Shown here piece by piece: positions 13,063-24,500 of a stretch of DNA of 64,000 nt (position 1 is the first letter of the stretch; every line of letters begins with the position of its first letter). The stretch is from Tolypeutes matacus (taxonomy: Eukaryota; Chordata; Mammalia; Cingulata; Chlamyphoridae), in the NCBI GenBank assembly GCA_026826555.1, contig JAKSZT010054571.1, positions 337,464 to 401,463 on the forward strand, written 5' to 3'. The notes beneath the pieces are model-generated. The model made no database searches, was not told the origin of the DNA, and saw only the letters and a program-made list of their open reading frames with translations. Made by a program: the position numbers and the translations under genes.

Positions 13063-15854
13063 ATTGCCTTTTATCTAACTCTCTGAATGAAGGAGTTTCT
13101 TCAGTTTTTAAAACTATGCAAATTACTTTTTTATTTGGATTCTATGCATGTGTTTTCACTTACAATCAATGCCAAAACACTGGTTATACATAATGCTCTG
13201 TGAATTCAGGGGTTTCTTCAGTTGGAGAAAACTTAGCACATTCATTAGTTAATGGGCTGTTTGCAGTTTTTCTCACTTACAATCAATGAAAAACCAGGTT
13301 TTGAAAACAAAGCAATTTTCTAGTTTATTTGCCTGCTACATACTTCTTTTCACTTACAATCAATGTAAAAGCAGTGGTGGCACATAATATTTTACGAATG
13401 CAGTCATTCTTCATTTGTGAAAACTAGGTAAGTTCCTCATTTAATTGGCTGCAATGTACTTGTTTTCAATTATAGTTAATGTCAATACATTGGTTTTACC
13501 TAATGCTATGTGAATGTAGGAGATTTTTTGGTTTTGAAAACTAAGCAGTTTCCTTGTTTATTTGGCTGCTGTGCACTTGTTTTCACTTACAATCAATGTC
13601 AAAACCCTGGTTTTTCCTAATACATGTGAATGCAGTAGTTTCTCAGTGTGAAAATTAAGCAAGTCACTGTCAAAGCAAAAGTGATACATAACATTCTGTA
13701 AATGCAATCATTTCTTCATTTGTGCACACTAAGCAAGTTACTTCCTTAATTAGTTGTTACACATTTGTTTTCATTTACAATAATGTCAAAACATTGGCTT
13801 AATCTAATACTGTGAATGCAGGAGATTCTTCAGTTTTGAACACTAATCAAGTTACTTGTTTAATTGGCTGATATGCACTTGTTTTCTCTTACAATCAATG
13901 TCAAAATTCTGGTTTTACATATACTCTTTGAATGGTGTAGTTTCTTCAGTTGTAAAAAGTAAGCACGTTAATTCTTTAATTGGCTGTGACACACTGAATT
14001 TAACTTACAATCAATGTCAAAACACTGGTTTTACATAATAATCTGAGAATGCAGGGTGCTCTTCAGGTTTGAATTCCAACTAAGTAGTTTAATTTGATAG
14101 TATGCCCTTGTTTTCACTTACAACCAATGTCAAACCCTGGTTTTACCTAATGCTCTGTGAATGAAGGAGGTTCTTCCACTTCCAAAAATCAAGCAAGGTG
14201 CTTATTAATAGGATATGATTCAATTGTTTTCACATACAATTCATGTCAAAGTTGTAGTTATATCTAACACTCTGTGAATGCAGGAATTTCTTCAGTTGTG
14301 AAAAATAGGCACATTACTTCCTTATTTGGCTGCTTTGCATTTGTTTTCAGTTAAAATCAATGATAAAATACTGGTTTTATCAAATGATTTTTTGAATGTA
14401 AGTGGTCCTTCAGTTTTGAAAACTGAGCAAGTTACTCTTTTATTTGCCTGCTTCACACTTGTTTTCACTTACGATCAATGTCAAAGCATTGGTGACACAT
14501 AAGATATTGTGAACGCAGTCATTTCTTCACTTGTGAAAACAAAGAAAGTCCTTGTTTGGCTGCTAATCACTTCTTTTTTCACATACATTAAATGTAAAAA
14601 TACTGGTTTTATCTAACTCTGTTAATGTAGGAGGTTCTTCAGTTTTGAAAACTAAGTAATTTACTTGTTCATTTGTCTGCTATGCACTTGTTTTCACTTA
14701 CAATCAATGTCAAACACTGGTTTTACCTAATTCTCTGTGAATGCAGTAGTTTCTTCAGTTTTGAAAACAAAACTAGTTTACTTAATTGGCTGCTATGCAC
14801 TTGTTTTCACTTACAATGTCAGTATGCTGATTTTAACTAATATCCTGAGAATAAACTTGTTTTTCTCAAGTCGTGAAAACTAAGCAAGTTACTATTTCAT
14901 TGGGTGCAATGCACATGTTTTCACTAACAATCAATGTAGAAGTACAGGGTTCACTTAACAGTCTGTGAATGTAGGAGTCTCTACAGTTTTATAAACTAAG
15001 CAAGTTCATGGCTTAATTGCCTGCTACACACTTGTTTTCACTTATAATCAATGTCAAAATGGTAGTTTTACCTTACTCTCTGTGAATGCAGGTGTTTCTT
15101 CAGTTGTCAAAAAAAAAGCATGTTACTTCCATAAGTGGCTATTTGCAGTTGTTCTCACTTATAGACATTGAGAAAACATTGGGTTTAACCTAATGTTTTG
15201 TGAATGTAAGTGTTCCTTCAGTTTTGAAAACTAAGCAAGTTTCTAGTTTAGCTGATTTGCCACACACTTGTTTTCACTTACAATCAATGTCAAAGCAGTG
15301 GTGATACACAACATTCTATGAATGCAGTCATTTCTGCACTTGTGAAAACTAAGTAAGTTCCTTGTTTAATTGGCTGCTATGCACTTGTTTTCACTTACAA
15401 TTAATGTCAATACCCTGGTTTTACCTAATGCTCAGTGAATATAGGAGTTTCTTTGGTTTTGAAAACTAAGAAAGTTGTTTGTTTAATTGCCTGGTGCACA
15501 TTAGTTTTCACTTACAAACAATGTGAAATTGTTTTACCTATTTTTACCTATTGCTCTGTGAATGTGGGTGGTTTTACAGTTTTGAAATCTAAGTAAGTTA
15601 CCTGTTTAATTGGCTGTTATGCACTTGTTTTCATTACAATCAATGTCAATGTGCTGGTTTTAAATAATACTCTAAAAATTCAGTTGTTTCTTCAAGTTGT
15701 GGAAACTAAGCAAATTCCTTTTTCTTTTCAAGGTGCCCCCTTATTTTCACTATAATCAACGTCAAAATTTTGGTTTCACCAAATGCTCTGTGAATGCAGT
15801 AGTTTTCAGTTGTAAAAACAAGCAAGTAACTTCTAGAGTTGTCTGCTAGGGACG
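13063..15854 (+). repeat. Satellite array, family B
   Basis: The array resumes in phase after the L1 fragment: the left flank stops at AAAACACTG and the right flank starts at TTTTATCTAACTCTCTGAATG, the next part of the same monomer. GTGATACATAA-type monomers are frequent here (near 13380, 13680, 14490, 15300), more densely than in the rest of family B. No gene or other element is visible apart from the monomers. The block ends at the 5' target site of the provirus, where the interrupted monomer reads GTCTGCTAGGGACG. Confidence 0.92.
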
Positions 15855-15987
15855 TGTGGCAGTTTGAGGTAATTACAAATTCCAAAAATATAATTGAATC
15901 ATGCTTGTAAACTGATATGTTAATCTGGGCATGATTAGGTTAGGATTAGGGCATTGAACTCCACCCCTTGGTGGGTGGGGAATGGAA

Positions 15988-15994
15988 TATAAAA
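15988..15994 (+). promoter_or_regulatory. TATA box of 5' LTR
   Basis: TATAAAA within GGAATATAAAAGGC, about 25 bp after the CACCC-rich CCACCCCTTGGTGGGTGG motif. Position and sequence fit an LTR RNA polymerase II core promoter. The same site is kept in the 3' LTR (18192-18198). Present-day activity is not known. Confidence 0.7.
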
Positions 15995-16281
15995 GGCAAG
16001 GCAAAGGAAAGTTGAAGCAGTCTTTTGAGAAGCAGTTTTGATGTTGGAAAAAGGCCCCAGGAGAAGAGAAGCAAGCCGTTCACCTCATCATCTATAGATG
16101 ACCTTGTAGAGGAGACAGGAGCTAAGGCCAGAGGGAAACATAGCCCCGGGAAGACAGGAACCCCAAAAGCCTGAACCCTAGCAAACACCGGCAGCAGTCT
16201 TGCTCTAACACGTGGCAATGGACTGTGGTGAGAGAAGAAACTTAACACTTTATGGCCTGGTATCTGTGGATTTCTACCCCA

Positions 16282-16287
16282 AATAAA
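16282..16287 (+). promoter_or_regulatory. Polyadenylation signal in 5' LTR
   Basis: AATAAA in CCCCAAATAAATACCC, placed between the TATA box and the LTR end as expected at an R/U5 boundary. It is retained in the 3' LTR (18482-18487) and, reverse-complemented, in the minus-strand LTR (25810-25815). Confidence 0.65.
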
Positions 16288-16358
16288 TACCCTTTATAAA
16301 GACCAACCCATTTTTGGTATTTTACATTAGCATCCCTTTGGCTGACTAATACAGAATT

Positions 16359-16376
16359 TGGCACCGAGGAGTGGGG
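16359..16376 (+). other. Primer-binding site (tRNA-Leu-like)
   Basis: TGGCACCGAGGAGTGGGG starts 5 bp after the 5' LTR. The complement of a mammalian tRNA-Leu(UAA) 3' end would read TGGTACCAGGAGTGGGG, so the site fits with one substitution and one extra G. The related minus-strand element has TGGTACC at the same place. Leu-type priming is a feature of ERVL and MaLR class III elements and is the main reason for the family call. Confidence 0.7.
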
Positions 16377-16401
16377 AAGTGCTTTTGCATATACCAAAAT
16401 A

Positions 16402-17067
16402 TTGGAACGGTTTTATAAATGGGTAAGGGGTATTTTTTGGAGGAATTGTGAAATGCTTCATGGAAAAGGCCTAGACCACTTTGAAGAGACTGTTGATAGT
16501 AATATGGATGCTAAAGAGACTTTCTATGATGTCTTAGAAGTAAATGATGAAACTTTTATTGGAAACTGGAGGAAAGGCAATCCATGTTTTAAAGTTGCAG
16601 AGAACTTAACAAGATTAACTCCTGGTGTTATATGGAAGACAGAATTTAAAAATGTTGAACCAGAGCATTTAGCTAAAGAACTTTCCAAGGCAAACTCCGA
16701 GAATGTGGCTTGGCTTCTCCTTGCAGCTTATAGCAAAATACTAGATGAGAGAAATACACTAAGGACTGAACTTTTGGGCACAAAGAAAACAGAAACTGAT
16801 TCTGGAACTTCCAAGTTTGTGGAAATCAAATTCCCAGATGAAAATGTCATATTTGAAGACTTTAGTAAACTTGGAACTCGTAACTCAGAATTGAAGATGC
16901 AGTTATCTAGGAAAGAATTGTGGAAAGTCTTACTGTCTGATGGCTTGGAACCCTGCTTCCTGCATGCTAAACCAACAAAATTTTTGAGAGAGCCGTATGA
17001 ACAAAACCACTGTTTTGTGGACAAAAGAGGACATGGAAAGGAGAGATTGAAGGAGAATCAGCTTTAA
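16402..17067 (+). CDS. Gag-position open reading frame of the provirus (221 codons)
   Basis: This is the longest open frame in the window. It begins 49 bp after the LTR end and just past the primer-binding site, where gag is expected. The product is hydrophilic, rich in K, E and N, with no zinc knuckle (CX2CX4HX4C), no membrane segment and no signal peptide. Residues about 95-125 look helical (LAKELSKANSEN then AWLLLAAYSKILDER), followed by another charged stretch (NSELKMQLSRKELW). I do not recognise a specific domain; the gag label rests on position. It is shorter than a full retroviral Gag. The minus-strand relative has lost most of this region and keeps only its first ~60-80 bp. Confidence 0.45.
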   Translation: MERFYKWVRGIFWRNCEMLHGKGLDHFEETVDSNMDAKETFYDVLEVNDETFIGNWRKGNPCFKVAENLTRLTPGVIWKTEFKNVEPEHLAKELSKANSENVAWLLLAAYSKILDERNTLRTELLGTKKTETDSGTSKFVEIKFPDENVIFEDFSKLGTRNSELKMQLSRKELWKVLLSDGLEPCFLHAKPTKFLREPYEQNHCFVDKRGHGKERLKENQL

Positions 17068-17146
17068 GAAGAAAACCATGGAAGCAGAGATCTGGACTTA
17101 AGACATCTCCTTGGGTCAAGAGAGGAGCCCCACCCATGTGTACAGA

Positions 17147-17316
17147 GAGGGTGAGTTTGCCCCTGCAGTCGAAGAGGGTGGATGTTCCTACCCGATGTTT
17201 TGAGAAAGTTTTGATGCCGCATGGTGCAGACAGGGTGAGTTTTCCCCAGCAGTTGAAGAAGGTGAATATCCCCACCCGATGTTCAGGAAGAGTTTTGCCA
17301 CCCCAGGGTGCAGAGA
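17147..17316 (+). repeat. 84-bp tandem duplication inside the provirus
   Basis: Two imperfect 84-bp units, each starting AGGGTGAGTTT (17148 and 17232) and containing GATGTTCC/GAATATCC, CACCCGATGTT-like sequence and a TTTTG(A/C)...GGTGCAGA end. The period is a multiple of three (28 codons) and both copies are open in the frame spanning 17136-17357, giving products with the pattern RVS.P.Q..KV..PTRC...VL.P.GA. Part of it is also present in the minus-strand element. Confidence 0.75.
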
Positions 17317-17337
17317 GGTTGGAGCACATTCCTCAAA

Positions 17338-17520
17338 GATTAGGGCAGTTAAGGTAAACACTCCATTGGTCTGAGAGGGGTGTACCTGTCCCCCATGGAT
17401 TAGGGAAGGCCAGGTGGTCAACCCATTGCTCTGCGAGAGTTGAGCCTGTATCCCAAAGGTTAGGGAAGGCCAGGTGGCCAACTCGTTGCTCTGAGAGGGT
17501 TGAGCCTTATGCCAAAGGTT
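17338..17520 (+). repeat. ~60-bp tandem repeats inside the provirus
   Basis: Three imperfect ~59-60 bp units beginning GATTAGGGCAG (17339), GATTAGGGAAGGCCAG (17398) and GGTTAGGGAAGGCCAG (17458), with a fourth start at 17517. Each contains CAACCCATTGCTCTG(C/A)GAG or a close variant. This is a small minisatellite in the non-coding or former coding part of the element, next to the 84-bp repeats. Confidence 0.75.
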
Positions 17521-17527
17521 AGGGGGG

Positions 17528-17827
17528 ATGTTATCTTCACCTCACTGTACTAGGGGGGCTAAGATTCTAACCCAAAGATTGGGTAAGGTGTGGCAATCAC
17601 CCCAACACTCTTGGAGGGTGAGGTCTGGAGCTTGGTCGACACCCAGATGCTTGATGAGGGTGGAACCAAGAAAATGGCCATCGGGCAAGCCTGTGGAAAG
17701 GGTGGGTTCCCATGTGGCCCTAAGGAAAAGAAAACATCTTCTTAAAAATGACTCTCAGACTTTGAAATCGAATGGAGGATGTCCTGCAGGTTTACTGAAC
17801 TGTAGAGGATCCATGTCTCATGTTTAA
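17528..17827 (+). pseudogene. Second internal reading frame of the provirus (unknown product)
   Basis: 99-codon open frame. It is homologous, in the same reading frame, to part of a 177-codon minus-strand frame in the other provirus (26500-27033): both contain WQSPQH, SGAWSTPRCLMRVEPRKW and SNGGCPAGLLNCRGSM. In this copy the sequence homologous to the 5' part of that frame (17136-17357) lies in a different phase, so the frame is broken or was never continuous. No known retroviral domain is recognised. Conservation may only reflect common descent of young copies. Confidence 0.3.
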
Positions 17828-18047
17828 CATCCCAATTTCTCCTTATAATATTGAAAATGTTTATCCTTTGTCTTTCCATTTGTGTATTGGAAGCAGTTAA
17901 ATGATTTTGTAAGATTCAGAGGTCTATAGCAGATGGGGCTTTGCCTGAAGACAAACTGTATTTCTTTAAAATGAATTTGATATGATTTTGTACTTGGATT
18001 GTTACTGATTTAAGTTTTTTAAATATTGTAATGTATTTTTGGAATTT

Positions 18048-18058
18048 AGAGGGTGGAA
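18048..18058 (+). other. Polypurine tract
   Basis: AGAGGGTGGAA directly abuts the TGTGGCAG start of the 3' LTR, the position and composition expected for the plus-strand primer of reverse transcription. The minus-strand relative has the corresponding CACCCTCT next to its 3' LTR. Confidence 0.65.
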
Positions 18059-18553
18059 TGTGGCAGTTTGATGTAATTATGAATTCCAAAAATATAATTG
18101 AATCATGTTTGTAAACTGATATGTTAATCAGGGCATGATTAGGTTAGGATTAGGGCATTGAGCCCCACCCCTTGGTGGGTGGTGAATGGAATATAAAAGG
18201 CAAGGCAAAGGAAAGTTTAAGCAGTCTTTTGAGAATCAGTTTTGATGTTGGAAAAAGGCCCCAGGAGAAGAGAAGCAAGCCATTCACCTGATCGTCTATA
18301 GCTGACCTTCTGGAGGAAACAGGAGCTAAGCCCAGAGAGAAACAGCCCCGGGAAGAGAGGAACCCCAGAAGCCTGAACCCTGGCAAACACCAGCAGCAGT
18401 CTTGCTAACACGTGGCAATGGACTGTGGTGAAAGAAAAAACTTAAAACTTTATGGCCTGGTATCTGTGGACTTCTACCCCAAATAAATACCCTTTATAAA
18501 GACCAACTCATTTTTGGTGTTTTACATTAGCACCCCTTTGGCTGACTAATACA
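18059..18553 (+). repeat. 3' LTR of plus-strand provirus
   Basis: 495 bp, same termini as the 5' LTR and about 94% identical by eye. TATAAAA at 18192-18198 and AATAAA at 18482-18487 are intact. It lacks 2 bp in AAACATAGCCCC and 2 bp in GCTCTAAC relative to the 5' LTR. It ends ACA directly before GCATGTGATTTC, where the satellite monomer resumes. Confidence 0.92.
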
Positions 18554-21500
18554 GCATGTGATTTCATTTACAATGTCAGAACTCTGGTTTGATGAAATGT
18601 TCTGTGAAGGCAGGATGTTCTTCAATTTGAATTATAAGCAAGTAGTTTAATTTCCTGCTATTCACTTGTTTTCCCTTACAATCAATGTCAAAATTGTGGT
18701 TTTACCTAACACTCTCTGAATGCAGGAGTTACTTCAATTGTGAATAAAAGGTATGTTACTTCCATAAGTGGCTGTTTGCAGATGTTCTCACTTACAGTCA
18801 TTGAGAAAACATTGGGTTTCACCCAATGTTTTGTGAATGTAGATGGTCCTTCAGTTTTGAAAACTAAGAAAATTTCTAGTTTAGATGCCTGCCACACATT
18901 TGTTTTCATTTACACTCAATGTCAAAGCAGTGGTGATACATAACATTCTATGGATGCAGTTCTTTCTTCACTTGTGAAAACTAAGTTCCTTGTTTAATTG
19001 GCTACTATGCACTTGTTTTCACTTACAATTAATGTCAATACACTGTTTTTACCTAATGCTTGTGCTTGCAGTAGTTTTCAATGTGAAAACTAAGCAAGTC
19101 AATGTCAAACAGAAGTGATACATAACTTTCTGTAAATGCAGTCATTTCTTCATTTGTGAAAACTAAGTAATTTACTACTTTAATTGGCTGTTACACACTA
19201 GTTTTCAGTTACAATTAATGAAAACCACGGGTTTTACCTAATTCTGTGAATGCAGGAGGTTCTTCAGTTTTGAACAATAAGGAAGGTACTAGTTTATTTG
19301 GCTGCTACACACTTGTTTTCATATGCAATCAATGTCTAAATTCTGGTTTTACCTAAAGCTCTTTGAAAACTTGTTTCTTCAGTTGTAAGAACTAAGCAAT
19401 TACTCTTTAATTGGCTGCTACACCCTTGTTTTCACTTAGAATCAATGTCAAAACCCTGGTTTTACCTAACATTGTGAATGAAGGAGGTTCTACATTATTC
19501 AAAAATTAAGCAACATACTTAGTTCATAGGATACCATTCACTTCTTCTCACTTACAATCAATGAAAAAATACTGGTTTTTCTTTGTGAATGTTATGGATT
19601 CTTCAGTTTTGAAAACTTAGGAAGTTAATCATTTAATTGTCAGCTATACACTTTTTTTTAAACTTACAACCAGTGTCAAAATGGTGGCTTTAAATAGTGC
19701 TCTGTGAATGCAGGAATTTCTTCACTTGTGAAAACTTACCATGTTACTTCTTTAATTGGCTACTTGGGCTTGTTCTCACAATCAATGAAAAAATCACTGG
19801 TTTTACCTAACACTTTGTGAATGTAAGTGTTTCTTCAATATGGAAAACTATGCACATTACTAATGTAATTGCCTGCTACACATTTCTTTTCACTTAAAAT
19901 CAATGTAAAAGCACTGGTTTTATGTAAGACTGTGAATGCAGTAGGTTATACTGTTTTGAATTCTAAGCAATTTCCTTGTGTTATTTGATGGTATTTATTC
20001 TCACTTAAAATCAATGCCTAGTGGTTTTACCTAACATTCTATAAATGCAGGAGTTCCTTCAGTTTTGAAAACTAATCAATTTACTTGTATAATTGGCTGT
20101 TATGCACTAGTTTTCACTTACAATCAATGACAAAATGTTTTAACTAATACTTGTGAATGCAGTCGTTTCTTCTGTTGTGAAAACTAAGCAAGTTAATTTC
20201 TCATTTGTTGCTATGCACTTGTTTGCGATTACAACCAGTGTCAAAACCCTGGTTTTACCTAATGCTCTGTGAATGAAGGAGGTTATTCAGTTTTCAAAAA
20301 TTAAGTAAGATGCTTGTTTAACAGGATACTATTCACTTGTTTCATTTACAATCAGTGCCAAATTTTTATTTCACCTAACCTCTGTAAATGTAGGAGATTC
20401 TTCAGTTGTGAAAACTAGGCACATTAGTTCCTTAATTGACTTCTTTGCACTTGTTCTCACCTATAATAAATGAAAAAACAATGGTTTTACCTAATGCTTT
20501 GTGACTATAAGTAGTCCTTATGTTCTGAAAACTAAGCATGTTACTCATTTAATTGTCTGCCTCACACTTCTTTTCACTTACAATCAATGTCAAAGCAGTG
20601 GTGATACATAAGATTCTGTGAATGAAGTCATTTATTCATTTGTGAAAACCAACCAAGTCCTCATTTAATTGGCTGCTATTCACTTGTTTCCACTTACAAT
20701 GTCAATATGCTGGTTTTACCTAAAACACTGAAAATGCAGTAGTTTCTTCAGCTATGACAATAAAGAATGTTACTTCATTATTCGGCTGCTATGCACTTGT
20801 TTTAACTGAAAACCAATGTCAAAACCATGGTTTTATGTAACATTCTGGGAATGCAGTAGTTTCTTCATTTGTGAAAACTAAGGAAGTTATTTCTTTAATT
20901 GGCTGCTATGCACTTGTTTTTGCTTACATTCAATATCAAAACTCCTGGCTTGGTCTAATGCTCTGTGAATGAAGGAAGTTCTTCAGTTTTGTAAACTAAG
21001 AAAAATGCTCCTTTATTTAGCTGCTTTGGCATGTGTTTTCACTTACAATCACCGTCAAAACCATGCTTTTCCCTAGTGGTCTGTGAATGCATGAGGTTCT
21101 TCAGTTTTGAATTCCAAGCAATAGTTTAATTTTCTGCTATGCACTTGTTTTCATTTGCAAACAAAGACAAAGCCCTGGTTTTACCTAACACTCTGTGAAT
21201 GAAGGAGGTTCTTCAAATTTCAAAAATTAGGCCAGGTACTTGTTTAATAATATGCTATTCACTTCTTACTAACAATCAATGAAAAAAAACTGGTTTTACC
21301 TAACTTTGTGAATGTAAGGGGTTCTGCAGTTTAGAAAACTAAGCACATTACTCACTTAATTGCCTGCTTCACACTTCTTTTCACTTAAAATCAATATCAA
21401 AGCAGTGGTGATACATAAGATTCTGGGAATGCAGTCATTTCCTCACTTTTGAAAACCAAGCAATTCCTTGTTTAATTAGCTGCTATGCACTTGTTTTCAC

Positions 21501-24500
21501 ATACAATAAATATCAAAACACTGGTTTGTCCTAATGCTTTGTGAATGTAGGATGTTCTTCAGTTTTGTAAACTAAACAAATTGTTTCTTTATTTGGATGC
21601 TATGGCATGTGTTTTCACTTACAATCATCATCAAAACCCTGGTTTTACCTAATCCTCTGTGAATGCAGTATGTTCTTAAGTTTTGAAAACTAAGCAAGTT
21701 GCTTGTTTAATTGGCTGCTATGCACTTTTATCACTTACAATGTAAATAAACTGGTTTTATCAAATATGGTGAGAATGCAGTTGTTTCTTCAATTTGTGAA
21801 AACTAAGCAAGTTACTTTTTCATTGGGTGCTATGCACTTCTTTTCACTTACAATCAATGAGGAAACAATGGTTTACCTAACATTATTGAAAAGGATTAGT
21901 TTCTTCATTTGGAAAAACTAAGTAATTTACTTCTTTAAATGACTGCTATGCACTTGTTTTCACTTACAGTCAATGTCAAATCAGTTATGATACCTAATAC
22001 TCTCTGAATGCAGTAGTTTCTGCAGTTGTGAAAACTAAGAATGTTACTTCTTTAATTGGCTGCTATGCTCTACTTTCAAATTACAATCAAAGTCAAAACC
22101 ATGGTTTTACCTAACATTCTGGGAATGCAGTAGTTTCTTCATTTGTGAAAACTGAGGAAGTTATTTCTATAATTGGCTGATAAGCAGTTGTTTTCACTTA
22201 TATTCAATATAAAAACAACTGTTTAACCTATTGTTCTGTGCATGAAGGAGGTACTTCAGTTTTGAAAACTATGGAAGTTGAACAATTAAATGTCTGTTGC
22301 ACATTTGTTGTCACTTACAAGCAATGTCAAAACACTGGTTTTACCTAAGGCTCTGTGAATGCATGAGCTTCTTCAGTTTTGAATTCCAAGCAAGTAGTTT
22401 AATTTGCTGCTATGCACCTGTTTTCACTTACAACCAATATCAAAACCCTGATTTTACTTAAAACACTGTCATAGAAATAGGTTTTTCAATTTTCAAAAAT
22501 TTAACAAGGAACTTTTTAATAGGATACAATTCACTTCTTCCCACTTACAATCAATGAAAACACACTTGTTTTACCTTTTAAATGTAAGTGATTCTTTAGT
22601 TAGGAAACTAAGCAAGTTACTCATTTAATTGTCTGCTCCCACTTCTTTTTAATTACAATCAATTCAAAACACTGGTTTTACTTAATGCTCTGTGAATGCA
22701 TGATGTTCTTCAGTTTTGAATTCCAAGCAAATACTTTTATTTGCTCCCATGTACTAGTTTTCACTTACAATAAATGCAAAAACCCTCGTTTTTCCTAATG
22801 CTTTGTCATTGAAGGCAGTTCTTCAATTTTCATAATTAAGGAAGGTACTTGTTTAATCAGATAGAACTCACTTCTTCTCACTTATAATCAATGAAAAAAC
22901 ACTGGTTTTACCCTTGTGAATGTAAATGGTTCATTGGTTTTGAAAACTAAGCAAGCTACTCATTTAATTGGCTGTTACACACTTCTTTTCACTTACAATC
23001 AATGTCAAAATGCTGGTTTTATCTAATATTTGTGAAAACAGTAGTTTCTTCATTTGTGAACACTAAGCAAGTTACTTTTTCATTTGGTGCTTTGCACCGG
23101 TTTTCACTTACACCCAATTTCAAAACCTTGGTTTTACCTAAAGCTTTGGGAAATAAGGAGATTCTATAGTTTTCAGAAATTAAGGAAGGTACTTATTTAA
23201 TAGGATTCTATTCACTTGTTTTGACTAACAATCAATGGCAAATTCGTGGTTTTAACTAACCCTCAGTAAATGCAGGAGTTTCTTCAGTTGTGAAAACTAA
23301 GCACATTAGTTTAAATGCCTCTTTGCTCTTGTTATCACTACAATCAATGAAAAAACGTTTGTTTTACATAACATTTTCTGGATGTAAGTGGTTCTTCAGT
23401 TTTGAAAACTAAGCAAGTTATTCCTTTAATTTCCTGTTTCAATCAATTACTACTTACAATTAATTTCAAAGAAATGGTGATGCATAAGATTCTGTGAATG
23501 CATTCATTTCTTCACTTGTGAAAACAAAGCAAGTCCTTATTTAATTTGCTGCTATGCACTTGTTTTCACATATAATGTATATCAAAACTCTGGTTTTACC
23601 TAACACTGTGAATGTAGGAGGTTCTTCAGTTTTGAAAACTAAGCAAATTACTTCTTTCTTTGTGTGCTATGGCACTTGTTTTCAATTACACCAAATTTCA
23701 AAATGCTTGTTTTACCTAATGCTCTGTGAATGCAGTAGTTTCTTCAGTTTTGAAAACTAAGCAAGTTATTCCTTTAATTGCCTGTTTCACACTTCTTTTC
23801 ACTTACAATCAATTTGAAAGCACTGGTGATACATAAGATTCTGTGAATGCAGTCAATTCCTCACTTGTGAAAACAAAGCAAGTTCTTATTAAATTGGCTG
23901 CTATGCACTTGTTTTCACATACAATGAATATCAAAACCCTGGTTTTACCTAACACTCTGTGAATGTAGGAGGTTATTCAGTTTTGAAAACCAAGCAAGTT
24001 ACTTTTAATTGGGTGCTATGCACTTGTTTACATTTACAATGTCAAGTGCTTCTTCAAGTTGTGAAAACTAAGCAAGTTACTGTTTCATTGGGAGCTATGA
24101 ACTTATTTTTACTTACAGTCAATGGCAAATCAGTTGTGATTCCTAACACAGTGTGAATGCAGTACATTGTACAGGTGTGAAAACTCAGCAAGTTATTTCT
24201 TTAATTGGCTGCTATGCCCTTGTTTTAAATTACAATCAATGTCAAAATCATGGTTTTACCTAACATTCTGGGAATGCAGTATTTTCTTCATTTGTGAAAA
24301 CTAGGCATGTTACTTTTGTAATTGGCTGCTTTGCACTTGTTCCCACTTATATTCAATATCAAAACACTGGTTTAGCTAATGCTCTGTGAATGCAGTATGT
24401 TCTTCAGTTTTGAAAACTAAGCAGGGTTCTTGTTTAGTTGGCCGCTATGCACATGGTTTCACTTACAGTGTCAATATTCTGGTTTTGCCTAATTTGCTGA

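Larger units (their letters stand above)
15855..16353 (+). repeat. 5' LTR of plus-strand provirus
   Basis: 499 bp, TG...CA termini. It contains a CCACCCCTTGGTGGGTGG near-palindrome upstream of the TATA box, a TATA box, and a polyadenylation signal in the last 75 bp. It is homologous to the 3' LTR of this element and to the two minus-strand LTR pieces at 25744-26293 and 27175-27387. The minus-strand subfamily has a longer 5' end, starting TGTAGCCATCTGGCAG rather than TGTGGCAG. Confidence 0.92.
15855..18553 (+). mobile_element. Non-autonomous ERVL/MaLR-like provirus with two LTRs
   Basis: Two near-identical LTRs (15855-16353 and 18059-18553), both starting TGTGGCAGTTTGA and ending GACTAATACA, flank a 1.7-kb internal region. 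A Leu-type primer-binding site follows the 5' LTR and a purine-rich tract precedes the 3' LTR. By eye the LTRs differ at about 31 of ~490 positions (about 6%) plus two 2-bp indels. There is no room for, and no sign of, protease, reverse transcriptase or integrase, so it must have been mobilised in trans. Flanks GGACG (15850-15854) and GCATG (18554-18558) are a poor 3/5 match, acceptable for a decayed 5-bp duplication, since the satellite reads GCACG or GCATG at this position. The satellite resumes in the same monomer phase. Confidence 0.9.

Noticed and set aside
12700..13090. Target site duplication of the inverted L1 fragment (CACTG.. versus CATTG..)
   Set aside because: The match is too short and T-rich to distinguish from satellite sequence and the poly(T) tract.
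15946..16248. 100-codon minus-strand frame in the 5' LTR (similar one at 18150-18411)
   Set aside because: It occurs in both LTRs because they are copies of each other, lies antisense to the LTR transcript, and differs by indels between the copies. No domain is recognised.
17147..17316. 84-bp tandem period, the length of one C2H2 zinc-finger repeat
   Set aside because: The translation has no C-X2-C...H-X3-H pattern. The 84-bp period is a coincidence.
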